Shown here: positions 28,697-37,266 of the stretch, piece by piece
How positions within the stretch are numbered: position 1 is the first letter of the stretch
How the letters are laid out: each line of letters begins with the position of its first letter
From: Arthrobacter sp. C9C5
GTDB lineage: Bacteria > Actinomycetota > Actinomycetes > Actinomycetales > Micrococcaceae
Assembly: GCF_013359735.1 (NCBI RefSeq)
Contig: NZ_JABFMX010000005.1
Coordinates: forward strand, 124,001-188,000
Direction: 5' to 3'
DNA: 64,000 nt
The notes under the pieces: model-generated
What the model saw: the letters and a program-made list of their open reading frames with translations, nothing else
Database searches by the model: none
What the model was told of the DNA's origin: nothing
Made by a program: the position numbers and the translations under genes

Positions 28697-29773
28697 CTAG
28701 CCCTTGCCGTGCTCCTCGTGGAAGCTCAACAGGGCATCCACGATCTTCTCCGCAGCGTGCCCGTCGCCGTAGGGGGCGGCGTCCGTGGGCTCGGGAGCGG
28801 GGCGCTTCACTGTGTCGGCGAGGATGGAGAGGTCTTCGCTGACCAGCACATTCCACCGTGATTCGAGCGTCTCAACCCATTCCGTCTCCGGACGAATAGT
28901 CGTGCACGGCACCCGCAACAGGAATGCTTCCTTCTGCAGGCCACCCGAGTCGGTGATGACGCCGGCACTGTTGACGACGGCGTTGACGAGCTGCGGGTAG
29001 GCCAGCGGGGGGCACACCCGGATGCTTCCCTGCTCGAGAGCCAGCCCGTGACGTTCGGCGAAGCTCACCAGACGCGGATGGGCCAGCAGGAGCACCGGAC
29101 GGTCGAGGGAGGCCAACGAGTCCAGGATGGATTTCAGCCGTGACGGGGAATCCGTGTTGTCCGGCCGGTGGATGGTGCTTACGTAGTATCCCTGCCGCGC
29201 CACGTCGAGGGGGAGGGGTTCCTGCCGGCTCTCCAGCAGGTCCCGGACCTGGTACAGGACGTCGGTCATGACGTCGCCGACGAGGACCGTCTTGGCGCCG
29301 AGGCCCTCGTTGCCCAAGTGATCAACTGCCACCTGGGTGGGTGCCAGCAGCAGGTCCGCGGCGTGGTCGGTCAGGACCCGGTTGTGTTCTTCCGGCATCC
29401 GCCGGTTGAAGGAGCGCAGGCCCGCTTCGAGGTGGGCCAGCGGGATGTGCAGCTTCACGGCGGCGATAGCCGCGGCCAGAGTGGAATTCGTGTCGCCATA
29501 AACCAGCACGCAGTCCGGCTTGGCCTCCTCCAAAATCTCTTCGAGGCCCCCGAGCATGGCCCCCGTCTGCGCTCCGTGCTTGCCGGATCCGACGCCGAGG
29601 TTGAAGTCCGGCGACGGGATCCCAAGATCGCGGAAGAAGACATCACTCATGAGTTCGTCATAGTGCTGGCCTGTGTGGGCGATCAGGTGCTCCGCCCTGC
29701 CGGAGAGGGCCGAAGCAATCGGTGCGAGCTTTACGAACTGTGGTCTTGCGCCGACGACGCTGAGAATACGCAT
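28697..29773 (-). CDS. wecB: UDP-N-acetylglucosamine 2-epimerase (WecB/WbpI-like)
   Basis: The 358-residue enzyme has the GT-B-like epimerase pattern: MRILSVVGARPQFVKLAPI at the start, GQHYDELMSDVFFRDLGIP, LVYGDTNST, HLEAGLRSFNRRMPEEHNR and TDSGGLQKEAFLL with the catalytic loop. WecB makes UDP-ManNAc from UDP-GlcNAc; the related WbpI inverts UDP-GlcNAc3NAcA to UDP-ManNAc3NAcA. Because four WbpA/B/D/E-type genes lie close by, WbpI activity is plausible, but sequence alone cannot decide. It is the last gene of a minus-strand group with the two genes upstream (29866-33150). Confidence 0.9.
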   Translation of the reverse strand: MRILSVVGARPQFVKLAPIASALSGRAEHLIAHTGQHYDELMSDVFFRDLGIPSPDFNLGVGSGKHGAQTGAMLGGLEEILEEAKPDCVLVYGDTNSTLAAAIAAVKLHIPLAHLEAGLRSFNRRMPEEHNRVLTDHAADLLLAPTQVAVDHLGNEGLGAKTVLVGDVMTDVLYQVRDLLESRQEPLPLDVARQGYYVSTIHRPDNTDSPSRLKSILDSLASLDRPVLLLAHPRLVSFAERHGLALEQGSIRVCPPLAYPQLVNAVVNSAGVITDSGGLQKEAFLLRVPCTTIRPETEWVETLESRWNVLVSEDLSILADTVKRPAPEPTDAAPYGDGHAAEKIVDALLSFHEEHGKG

Positions 29774-29865
29774 GATTCCAGCTTAGGCGATCGCGGACCC
29801 CGGCCGTGGCGGCTGTGATTCCGCGCACGGGACGATTCCCGGTCAGAGCGCCGTGGCCTCAGGAA

Positions 29866-31872
29866 TCAGCAGGCGTCGATTTTGTAGAGCTTGGCCGCGC
29901 CCTGCTGATCGACCAGTTCCACCTTCGCCCCGGGAGTCTTGAGGACGTCCACGAAGGAAGGGTAAGCACGTGCCGCCACGAAGTTCAGCATGTAGAAGCT
30001 GCCCAGGTCGAGGATGTAGTGCACATGATCTTTGGCTGCGAGCTGGCACGTCTCGGACCCCGGCTGCGCCGTCGTGATGTCCTTGGCGATCTCGCGCAAT
30101 CCGGCGTCGGGCTCCGGGGACAGGTGATACTGGGTGACGTGGCGGCCCGAAACGGCGTACGCCAGGGCACCGCCGTTGAAGGGGTTGACGCCGATCACGG
30201 CGTCCTTCGGGACCGTTGAGTCGAGCCGGGACATGAGCGCGTACTCGTCGTCGGATACCGCCCAGCCAGGAACGAAGGAATATGATTTGGTGATTTTGGT
30301 GGAAACGGTGGCCAAGCCGGGCCCGTGATAGTGCTCCACCACGTTTGACAAGGCGAGCGCAAAAACCGCCGCCGCTGCCACAGCGTACAGCCCCGCGGAG
30401 CCGCGGAATTCGGGGAGGCCGAGGCGTCGGCCGGCGGAACGTTTCGCCGCGATGCGCCGCAACCAGCCCCGGACCGCGGACACCAGTCCGTCCGCCCCCA
30501 CGCCGGCGAGGACAATCATGAACAGCGGCACCAACGCCGCGAGCCGGTAGGGATCCTGGTACCAGCTGCCGGTCGTGAAGTGTCGGAAGCGGCCCTGGTA
30601 CATATAGACGGCAACGATGTAGAGGGCTGCGGCAATGAGCCCGCAGGCAATGATCCAGCCGCCTCTGCGCCGCCAAATGATGGTGAGGATGCCCAGCACG
30701 GCCGCTACCGAGGCCACCATCGTCTCTCCGCCGCCAAGGAGGGTGCCGGTTGCGACGTCGCCTACGGCCTCAGGCAGGGTCCGGCTGGGCTTCCAGTTGT
30801 CGTAGCTCAGGAGCAGTGCCTGCCAGACCACGAGGAACGCTGCTGCCGAAGCCAGCCCCCAGAGGACCACGAGTGCTATAGGTCTGAAGCCGGCCCTGGC
30901 ACGAATCCGGGCACGCAGCTGGGAGAACCAGGCGCCGGCGATCAGCGGCACGGAGAATGCCAGCAATGCCGTGACACCATTGGGCTGCGACATGAACAAG
31001 GCCGCGACGGCCACGAGCAGGAACGACCAGAGGGCAAGGTTGTCCAGGAACCGTTCGCGCCCTGCATTGAACAACCCCACGAGGACGAGCAACGCCAGGG
31101 GCAGCAGGCTGTAGGCAAGGGTGTTCGGGTAGAGCGGACCCCACTGCAGCAACTGGAACGGGAACATCCAGAAGCCGCCGCTCAGGACACCGGCGACTAC
31201 CAGCGGCAGGACTCGGGGACCGACGATGCCCCGGACCAGCATGATGCAGCCGAAGGGCCACAGGAGCGCGCTCACAGCCACGATAACGGCGCTCTGGCTG
31301 ACAAAGACATCATTGTTCGTCAATTGGGAAACGAGCGCGGCCAGGGAGTGCCACACGGACGGGTAGATCGCAATCCCGGCGTCCGGAGTCAGCATCTTAC
31401 CCAGCGTCAGGGAGGACGCGTTGCCGGTTTCAATGATGTACCGGATGGCGTTGAGGTGGAAAATGTTGTCGTACACTTGGGCGAAGTTCCCCGGCTTGCC
31501 AATGGCCGGCAGGAGGCGGCTGACGATGAGCGTGGAACCTGCAACCAAGCCGCCGAGGATGGCAGCCCATTGGACAGTGGGCGCCACCGAAGCCGGTGCA
31601 ACTGCTGCGATCCGCCCCTTGATGAGCCGTCGTAGCAGGAACGCCAGACCGGTGCAGAGCGCCGTCACCAGCAGATAGCTGGGGAGTCCCCAGTCCAGCC
31701 GGACCAGTCCTCCCACGACGCCGGCCAGGCCGATCAGACCGCAGGAAGCCAGCGGCGACATTGCCGCCGACGCGAATCCTTTGGCGCCTAGTGCCCTCGC
31801 AAGGACTAGACCCGGAAGGAACATCAAGAGTGCGGCCACGGCGATAGCGGGAAACGCCTGCCACCAGTTCAT
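29866..31872 (-). CDS. Large integral membrane protein, DUF6541-like
   Basis: The 668-residue protein begins MNWWQAFPAIAVAALLMFLP and has at least twelve hydrophobic segments to about residue 480, then a soluble C-terminal domain with VPKDAVIGVNPFNGGALAYAV and two cysteines near the end. This matches my recollection of the DUF6541 family found in actinobacterial cell-wall polysaccharide clusters, where GT-C type transferase or polymerase activity is suspected but not shown. It lies between a GT2 gene and wecB on the same strand. I cannot name its substrate. Confidence 0.75.
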   Translation of the reverse strand: MNWWQAFPAIAVAALLMFLPGLVLARALGAKGFASAAMSPLASCGLIGLAGVVGGLVRLDWGLPSYLLVTALCTGLAFLLRRLIKGRIAAVAPASVAPTVQWAAILGGLVAGSTLIVSRLLPAIGKPGNFAQVYDNIFHLNAIRYIIETGNASSLTLGKMLTPDAGIAIYPSVWHSLAALVSQLTNNDVFVSQSAVIVAVSALLWPFGCIMLVRGIVGPRVLPLVVAGVLSGGFWMFPFQLLQWGPLYPNTLAYSLLPLALLVLVGLFNAGRERFLDNLALWSFLLVAVAALFMSQPNGVTALLAFSVPLIAGAWFSQLRARIRARAGFRPIALVVLWGLASAAAFLVVWQALLLSYDNWKPSRTLPEAVGDVATGTLLGGGETMVASVAAVLGILTIIWRRRGGWIIACGLIAAALYIVAVYMYQGRFRHFTTGSWYQDPYRLAALVPLFMIVLAGVGADGLVSAVRGWLRRIAAKRSAGRRLGLPEFRGSAGLYAVAAAAVFALALSNVVEHYHGPGLATVSTKITKSYSFVPGWAVSDDEYALMSRLDSTVPKDAVIGVNPFNGGALAYAVSGRHVTQYHLSPEPDAGLREIAKDITTAQPGSETCQLAAKDHVHYILDLGSFYMLNFVAARAYPSFVDVLKTPGAKVELVDQQGAAKLYKIDAC

Positions 31873-31980
31873 TAATGCTCCTGCCCGTCCGATTTACCGA
31901 CTCGAGTCTAGCAAGGCGGACGGCTGCGATCGCGCCCCGGAGCCTAGTGCAGGAGCAGAAAGCCAGCGTAAGTTACCTGC

Positions 31981-33150
31981 TCAGGTTGCGGGCGGGATTG
32001 CGGCCGGGTGTGCCGCAAATACCCCGGTCCTGGCCCGCAGTCTCTCGGAGACGTAGTGGCGGAACGCTGAATCGGGGGAGAGCGAGTCCCGCAGCCGTGG
32101 AGTAAGCAATGCCCCCGCCCGGCCCGAGCCCCGGTAGCCTGCCACCAGGGCGCGCAGTTGCCGCAGCTCGCCGGTCGAGCCCGCGGCCTGGACGAGGGTG
32201 GCGTCGCGCCGGCTGATGCTGGGAATCGAACCGCCGGCCAGGGCAAGCACCCTATCCGTCACGTCCCGCCAGTACAGGCTCTCGTTCACATCCCACAACG
32301 GGGCGCGGCCGGAGGCGTCCGGGGCGTCGGCGCGTCGAAGCAACGCCCCGATGCCATGCACCCTCAGGATCTTGTGCGCGATGGCGCGTCTTTCCGGCGT
32401 CGACGCCGCCCGCAGCCAGTCAGCCGCAAGCAAATGTTCGAGCCACGCGAATTCCTCCCGGAGCGGGCGGATTTGGCTCGTCACGCGGGCCGGACCGGAG
32501 TCATCGGTCTGGTGGTAGGCGGGTGCGCCGTACGGATAGCAGACAGCGCCGGAGCGAAACCACAGCCGCAGCGTAGGTTCCAGGTCTTCGCCGGTCAGGA
32601 TGCCTTCGGTGTAGCTAAAACCCAGGTCGAGCAGGCTCTCGCGGCGCAGCAGACCGTAGGGCACGCTACGGTAGGCCAGCCCGTCACGGAGGGGATCGAG
32701 GACCCGGGGCTTTGACGGTCGAATCCGCGGCGACGCGAGGATGCTCCCGGCAGGGGTCCGCAACGGTGCGATCACCGCCGCCGCACCGTGCTTCTCGGCG
32801 ATTTCCCACCAGGCGGGCAGCGACCCGGGTTCCAGATAGTCGTCCGAATCGAGGAAGCTGAGGTAGTCCGCGTCGCTGCGTTGCAGGGCGAAATTGCGAG
32901 GACCGGCCGGTGACGGCACACCGTCTGAATAGCTGAGGTACCTGACCCCGGCGGCGGCCGCCGGAAATCCGGCCGGAACCTCCGGGGCGGACAGGCTGTC
33001 CGCGGCAAGGTTGTGCAGCACCACCGTGACATGCAGATCGACGCCGCGGTCGGCCAGGGCTTGTCGCTGCTCGATGACGGACGCCATACCGCGCGCCACC
33101 GGCCGCGCCGGATCATGGACCGGAATGACGACTTCGATGCTCTGGCTCAT
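31981..33150 (-). CDS. GT2-type glycosyltransferase, second of a paralogous pair
   Basis: The 389-residue GT-A enzyme has VVIPVHDPARPVARGMASVI near the start and LDSDDYLEPG near residue 100. Its middle (GLLRRESLLDLGFS, GEDLEPTLRLWFRSG) matches the protein at 27497-28597, and the C-terminal helical part (RAIAHKILRVHGIGALLRR) is equally related (LVTKLLRVHVFGVVLPRE in the other). It is divergent from the GT-B gene at 33286 over a 135-bp gap and upstream of the DUF6541-like gene. Donor and acceptor are unknown. Confidence 0.83.
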   Translation of the reverse strand: MSQSIEVVIPVHDPARPVARGMASVIEQRQALADRGVDLHVTVVLHNLAADSLSAPEVPAGFPAAAAGVRYLSYSDGVPSPAGPRNFALQRSDADYLSFLDSDDYLEPGSLPAWWEIAEKHGAAAVIAPLRTPAGSILASPRIRPSKPRVLDPLRDGLAYRSVPYGLLRRESLLDLGFSYTEGILTGEDLEPTLRLWFRSGAVCYPYGAPAYHQTDDSGPARVTSQIRPLREEFAWLEHLLAADWLRAASTPERRAIAHKILRVHGIGALLRRADAPDASGRAPLWDVNESLYWRDVTDRVLALAGGSIPSISRRDATLVQAAGSTGELRQLRALVAGYRGSGRAGALLTPRLRDSLSPDSAFRHYVSERLRARTGVFAAHPAAIPPAT

Positions 33151-33285
33151 GGACTAAGCACTCCTGAACGAGGTTATTTGGGGAGTCCCGGGATAACCTT
33201 ACTGGGTGCAAAACGAAACTCGGGCCTCCGTCCGCGTCGCCCGGGCGGCGTCCCCGACAGCCCTCGCAGCAGGGCGGCAGGGATA

Positions 33286-34281
33286 ATGACCGATCCGCGC
33301 GTACTCCAGTTCAACGATTGCGCTTTCGTGGCCCGGGCCATGGTCCGGGCGGCCGGGCGGGCAGGTCTGCAGTGGGACTACTTGCCGCCGGAAAAGGTCC
33401 GTCCGATGACGGCCGCGCCGTCCAATCCGGTCCTGGCGCGGGCTCGATTTGTGCCCTACGTTGCCCAACGGGCCGCACGGCTCTGGAAGGCCGACGCCGT
33501 CCATGTCCACTACGCCACCAGCGCGCGGCTACTCCGGGAACGAGGGATGCCGGAGCGGCCCTATGCCCTGACGCTGCACGGCACCGATATCCGCAAACAG
33601 TGGGCCGATCCCGTCTTCCACGATGAGATTCAGCGGGCCATCGACGGCGCCGCACACGTCTTCTACGCGAACAATGACACCGCCGCGAATGCCCTTAAGG
33701 CACGGCCCGACGCTGAGTTCCTGCCTGCGCTGGTCGACGCGGCCAGCTTGCCCGCCTGGCAGCCAGACGTTCGGCCCAACATATTTTTCGTCTCGCGCTG
33801 GGACGACGACAAGGGGGTGGAGCGGCAGCTCGGCCTGGCCCGTCAGTTACGGCGTGCGCTCGACCCCGAAGTGCGGATTCTGGGGCTGAACTGGGGGCCG
33901 GGGGCCGCGCGGGCGGCGGAAGCCGGCGTGACGTTGCTGGAGCGCATGTCGCAAGAGGAATACCACCGCGTCATGTCCCGGACCCATGTCGCCGTCGGCC
34001 AGGCCACTAACAACTTCGCCACCAGCGAGTTCGAGGCGCTGTGCATGGGGCTGCCGGTGGCCGCCGTGGGAACGCGGCTGGCGCGGCCGGACGACGGCTC
34101 GACACCCCCGGTCCTGGAAGGGACGGAAGACGACGTCGTGGCGCAGATTCTTGAAGCGCTCAGCGACCCGGAAGCCGCCGCGCGGCGGCTGGCCGGCTCG
34201 GCCTGGGCGCTGCCCAGATACGACGCCGCAGCGTACGTGGACCGGCTGGAGGATCTTTACCGGAAAATCGCGAGGCGCTAG
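33286..34281 (+). CDS. GT-B glycosyltransferase-like protein, first of a pair
   Basis: This 331-residue protein (start MTDPRVLQFNDCAFVARAMV) has AVHVHYATSARLLRERG, then ALTLHGTDIR (about 93-103), ARPDAEFLPALVDAASLPAW, IFFVSRWDDDKGVERQLGLA and the donor-pocket-like HVAVGQATNNFATSEFEALC. The protein at 36298-37266 shares ALTLHGTDIR, ARPDAEYLPVPLDMDELPAW and HVAVGQVAGILAASELAA, so the two are paralogues. Both look like GT-B enzymes with a shortened N-terminal half. The frame is open upstream to 33013, but that region is the divergent gene's start. Its TAG stop forms one arm of a hairpin with the convergent gene. Confidence 0.75.
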   Translation: MTDPRVLQFNDCAFVARAMVRAAGRAGLQWDYLPPEKVRPMTAAPSNPVLARARFVPYVAQRAARLWKADAVHVHYATSARLLRERGMPERPYALTLHGTDIRKQWADPVFHDEIQRAIDGAAHVFYANNDTAANALKARPDAEFLPALVDAASLPAWQPDVRPNIFFVSRWDDDKGVERQLGLARQLRRALDPEVRILGLNWGPGAARAAEAGVTLLERMSQEEYHRVMSRTHVAVGQATNNFATSEFEALCMGLPVAAVGTRLARPDDGSTPPVLEGTEDDVVAQILEALSDPEAAARRLAGSAWALPRYDAAAYVDRLEDLYRKIARR

Positions 34282-34311
34282 CGGTCAGGCCGCGCTTGGC
34301 GCGGACCGCTA
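34279..34311. terminator. Hairpin joining the stop codons of two convergent genes
   Basis: TAGCGGTC (34279-34286) pairs with GACCGCTA (34304-34311), and an inner CGCGC/GCGCG stem closes a TTG loop. The outer arms begin with the TAG stop of the plus-strand gene and end with the TAG stop of the minus-strand gene, so the terminator lies within the last codons of both. Confidence 0.55.
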
Positions 34312-36162
34312 CACTGCGCGGGCTTCCGGGCGGGACAGGTCTGATCCGACGGCGGCAGTGCCCGGTTCCGGGGTGTAGAGCCCCGCCAGGGCGGCCTGCT
34401 GGGCGAAGTCCGGATTGGCGCGGATGACTTCATCGAATGAACCCTGCGAAACGATGCTGCCGTCCTTCATGAAGCAGATCTGGTCATTATTCCGGATCGT
34501 GGAGAGGCGGTGAGCGACCGAGATCACGGTGATCTCGCCGTGCAGTTCGCTGATGGCGTTCGCCACGGCGGCCTCCGTGGAAGTGTCCAGCGCGCTCGTG
34601 GCCTCGTCAAGCACCAGCACCAGGGGGTCCATGTACAGCGCCCGGGCGATACCCAGCCGCTGGCGTTGTCCGCCCGACAGTGCCAGGCCCCGCTCGCCCA
34701 CCCGGCCGTGGACGCCGCCGGCACGTGCGTCGATGGTGTCGAGGAGTTGGGCGCGCTCCAGCGCGGTCCGTACACGCTCCTCGTCGATGTCGCCGCCCCA
34801 ACTCAGGGCCACATTCTGGGCAACGGAGCCGTCGAAGATCGCCACGTCCTGAGGCACATAGCCCACGCGCTTGCGCCAATCCGACAGCACATCCTCGAGT
34901 GGCACACCGTCGAGTGTCATGGTTCCCTTGGAGGGAGTCAGCAAGCCCAGGAAGATGTCGATCAGGGTCGACTTGCCGGCCCCGGACTGCCCAACTATGC
35001 CTACGGACGAGCCGATCGGCAGCCTGAGGTTGATCTTGGTGACCGCCGGGCTCTCGGACCCCGGATAGGTGAATTCGACGTCCTTCAACTCGAGCATTTT
35101 CGGCTCGCTGGTTATCGGAGTCTTCCCAAGCTTCTCGGCATTCTCCCGGAAAACCGCGGCGTCCTTGATGTCGCGCATCACGGTCTCGGTGTAGGGCAGG
35201 GTCGATTGGACCAGGGTCAGCTGGCCCTGGACCGTGGTGAGTGCGGGCACGAGCTTGAAGCCCGCCAAGCCGAAGATGGCTACCGATGACATTGCTGTCT
35301 GCATGCCGCCGATCGCGTAGCCCACCGCCCCGATGAGGAGGAACCCGCCGATCAGGGCCATGTCGATGACAAACTTGGGAACCGAACTCATGAACCTGAT
35401 GTTCGACCGGGAACGGGCGGCGCGTTCGCGGCTGTGGAGGACGATGTTTCCCACTTCTTCAGCCTTGTCGCGGAGCGTGATCTCTTTGAGGGCAGCAAGC
35501 ATTTCAGCCACCAGGGTCGACATGCGCATGGCGGCGTCGCGGTTCACCTTTCCCGCCTCGTACGACTTCTTGGAGAGCCACAGGTACAGGAATGCCGCGA
35601 TGATCCCGAGGTAGATGACGGTGGCCAAGGCAGTCTGCCAGGAGGCGGCGACGAGGACCACTAGCACCGACGCAAAAGTCAGCGCCTGGGCCGGCAGCGT
35701 CACGGCCGGGAAAAGCACTCCCGATACGGTGTTGGCAATTCCGACGTCGATCATCCGGACAAGCTCGGTGGTGGAGCGCTTCATGCGTTCCGTCCAAGGG
35801 GCACGGATATAGCTCTGGAAAAGAACGGAACCAATCTCCAGCTCGTAGTCCGCGAACTTGCGGGTGGACACCCACTGGAGCCAGATGTTGAGGACGGATT
35901 TCAGGATCATGACCAGGGCCGATGAGACCAGGATCAGCAGGCTGAACTCCTGCGTCACTGCGCCCAGGACCGGCAGGGTCATCGACCCGCCTTTGAGGAT
36001 CTGGTTCAGGACCAGCGCAAAAACGCCCAGCGCAGCCGCGTCGAGCAGCGAGAGGACGGCCGAGAGCACACCAAACAGCAGTAGGAACCGCCTGGCGTTG
36101 GCGGGCAGGAGAGGCAGAAGCTCGCGCATCGTGCGGCGCAGGTGTTTCAAGGAGTACTCCAA
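34309..36162 (-). CDS. ABC exporter with fused membrane and ATPase domains (PglK/MsbA-like)
   Basis: The 617-residue half-transporter has six hydrophobic segments (about 20-330) and an ATPase domain with Walker A GQSGAGKST (about 387-395), signature LSGGQRQRLGIARAL (about 492-507), Walker B VLVLDEATSALD (near 516) and a histidine switch VAHRLST. This fused arrangement is typical of lipid or lipid-linked oligosaccharide flippases. Its place in the glycosyltransferase island suggests it flips a lipid-linked glycan, separately from Wzm/Wzt. A multidrug or lipid exporter remains possible. It is divergent from the GT-B gene at 36298. Confidence 0.85.
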   Translation of the reverse strand: MEYSLKHLRRTMRELLPLLPANARRFLLLFGVLSAVLSLLDAAALGVFALVLNQILKGGSMTLPVLGAVTQEFSLLILVSSALVMILKSVLNIWLQWVSTRKFADYELEIGSVLFQSYIRAPWTERMKRSTTELVRMIDVGIANTVSGVLFPAVTLPAQALTFASVLVVLVAASWQTALATVIYLGIIAAFLYLWLSKKSYEAGKVNRDAAMRMSTLVAEMLAALKEITLRDKAEEVGNIVLHSRERAARSRSNIRFMSSVPKFVIDMALIGGFLLIGAVGYAIGGMQTAMSSVAIFGLAGFKLVPALTTVQGQLTLVQSTLPYTETVMRDIKDAAVFRENAEKLGKTPITSEPKMLELKDVEFTYPGSESPAVTKINLRLPIGSSVGIVGQSGAGKSTLIDIFLGLLTPSKGTMTLDGVPLEDVLSDWRKRVGYVPQDVAIFDGSVAQNVALSWGGDIDEERVRTALERAQLLDTIDARAGGVHGRVGERGLALSGGQRQRLGIARALYMDPLVLVLDEATSALDTSTEAAVANAISELHGEITVISVAHRLSTIRNNDQICFMKDGSIVSQGSFDEVIRANPDFAQQAALAGLYTPEPGTAAVGSDLSRPEARAV

Positions 36163-36297
36163 GACGGCGGGGAAGAATCCTTCCCATACTACGCGGGGTG
36201 CCGCATTCGCCCCCGTGCGCCCGGCCCGTTAGGGATCGCCGGAGTGCGGTTGCGCGTGTGCCGGGCCACCCGCTGCCTCAATGAGATGATGGGCATC

Positions 36298-37266
36298 ATG
36301 AGTCAGAAGATCCGAGTCACTCAACTGTTCGACTGCGCCGACGTCGGGAAGACGTTCGTTGCGGAAGGCCGCAGGCAGGGCCAGCCGTGGAGGCTCATTC
36401 AAGGACCCTGGACGCGTGGAAGTGGCAAAGCCGCCTACTACCGGTTCCGCGCCGAGCAGCTTATGGCCTACCCGCAAACGAGGCTGTGGCACGTGAACAT
36501 GGGCGGGCGCGCGGTCTGGGCCCGGGGGGCCCTGGGCCGACCCTATGCCCTGACCCTGCACGGCACCGATATCCGTGAAAACTATTGGCAGGACCAGCAC
36601 CATGCGGCGATGAAGGCCGATATCGACGGCGCCGGCCACGTTTGGTACACCACCCCGGACCTGCGTGAGAAGGCCGAACGTGCCCGGCCCGATGCGGAGT
36701 ACCTGCCGGTTCCGCTCGATATGGACGAGTTGCCGGCGTGGGCACCGGCGCCCCGACCGAGGGTCATCTTCCCCTCCCGCTGGGACGCCTCCAAGGGCGG
36801 AGATGCGCTGCTGGAGACCGCGGCGGACGTCGTCGCCGCAGTGGGCGGCCCCGGCGGTGCAGACGTAGTAGGCCTGGACTGGGGTGACCGGGCGGCTGAA
36901 GCGGCGAGGCTGGGGGTGCGGTTGATTCCCAGGATGCCCAAGAAGCAGTTCCTGGGCGAACTTGCCCAGGCCCACGTCGCGGTGGGTCAGGTAGCGGGAA
37001 TTCTTGCCGCGAGTGAGCTTGCCGCAATCGGGATTGGGGTGCCGACGGTATTTGCGGACCAGGTGGAGGGTTATGGCGCCGATCTGGCCACTATCAGTGT
37101 CCGCCGCGCAGACGTCGGACAGGCCGTGCGCGAAGCCCTGGCCGATCCGGTGACACTGTCTCAGCAACTGCAGGGTCCTGAGTATGTACGCCTCAGGCAC
37201 GGTGCCGCAGCCCTCCTTCCGGCGCTTGAGGCCGGCTACGCCAAGGTTCTGGGCAGGTCCGCATGA
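36298..37266 (+). CDS. GT-B glycosyltransferase-like protein, second of a pair
   Basis: The 322-residue protein begins MSQKIRVTQLFDCADVGKTF and shares ALTLHGTDIR, ARPDAEYLPVPLDMDELP and HVAVGQVAGILAASELAA with the protein at 33286-34281, so the pair arose by duplication. In-frame ATGs at 36286 and 36289 are alternatives; no strong ribosome site marks any of them. It overlaps the next gene by ATGA, so it leads a second plus-strand operon. Substrates are unknown. Confidence 0.75.
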   Translation: MSQKIRVTQLFDCADVGKTFVAEGRRQGQPWRLIQGPWTRGSGKAAYYRFRAEQLMAYPQTRLWHVNMGGRAVWARGALGRPYALTLHGTDIRENYWQDQHHAAMKADIDGAGHVWYTTPDLREKAERARPDAEYLPVPLDMDELPAWAPAPRPRVIFPSRWDASKGGDALLETAADVVAAVGGPGGADVVGLDWGDRAAEAARLGVRLIPRMPKKQFLGELAQAHVAVGQVAGILAASELAAIGIGVPTVFADQVEGYGADLATISVRRADVGQAVREALADPVTLSQQLQGPEYVRLRHGAAALLPALEAGYAKVLGRSA

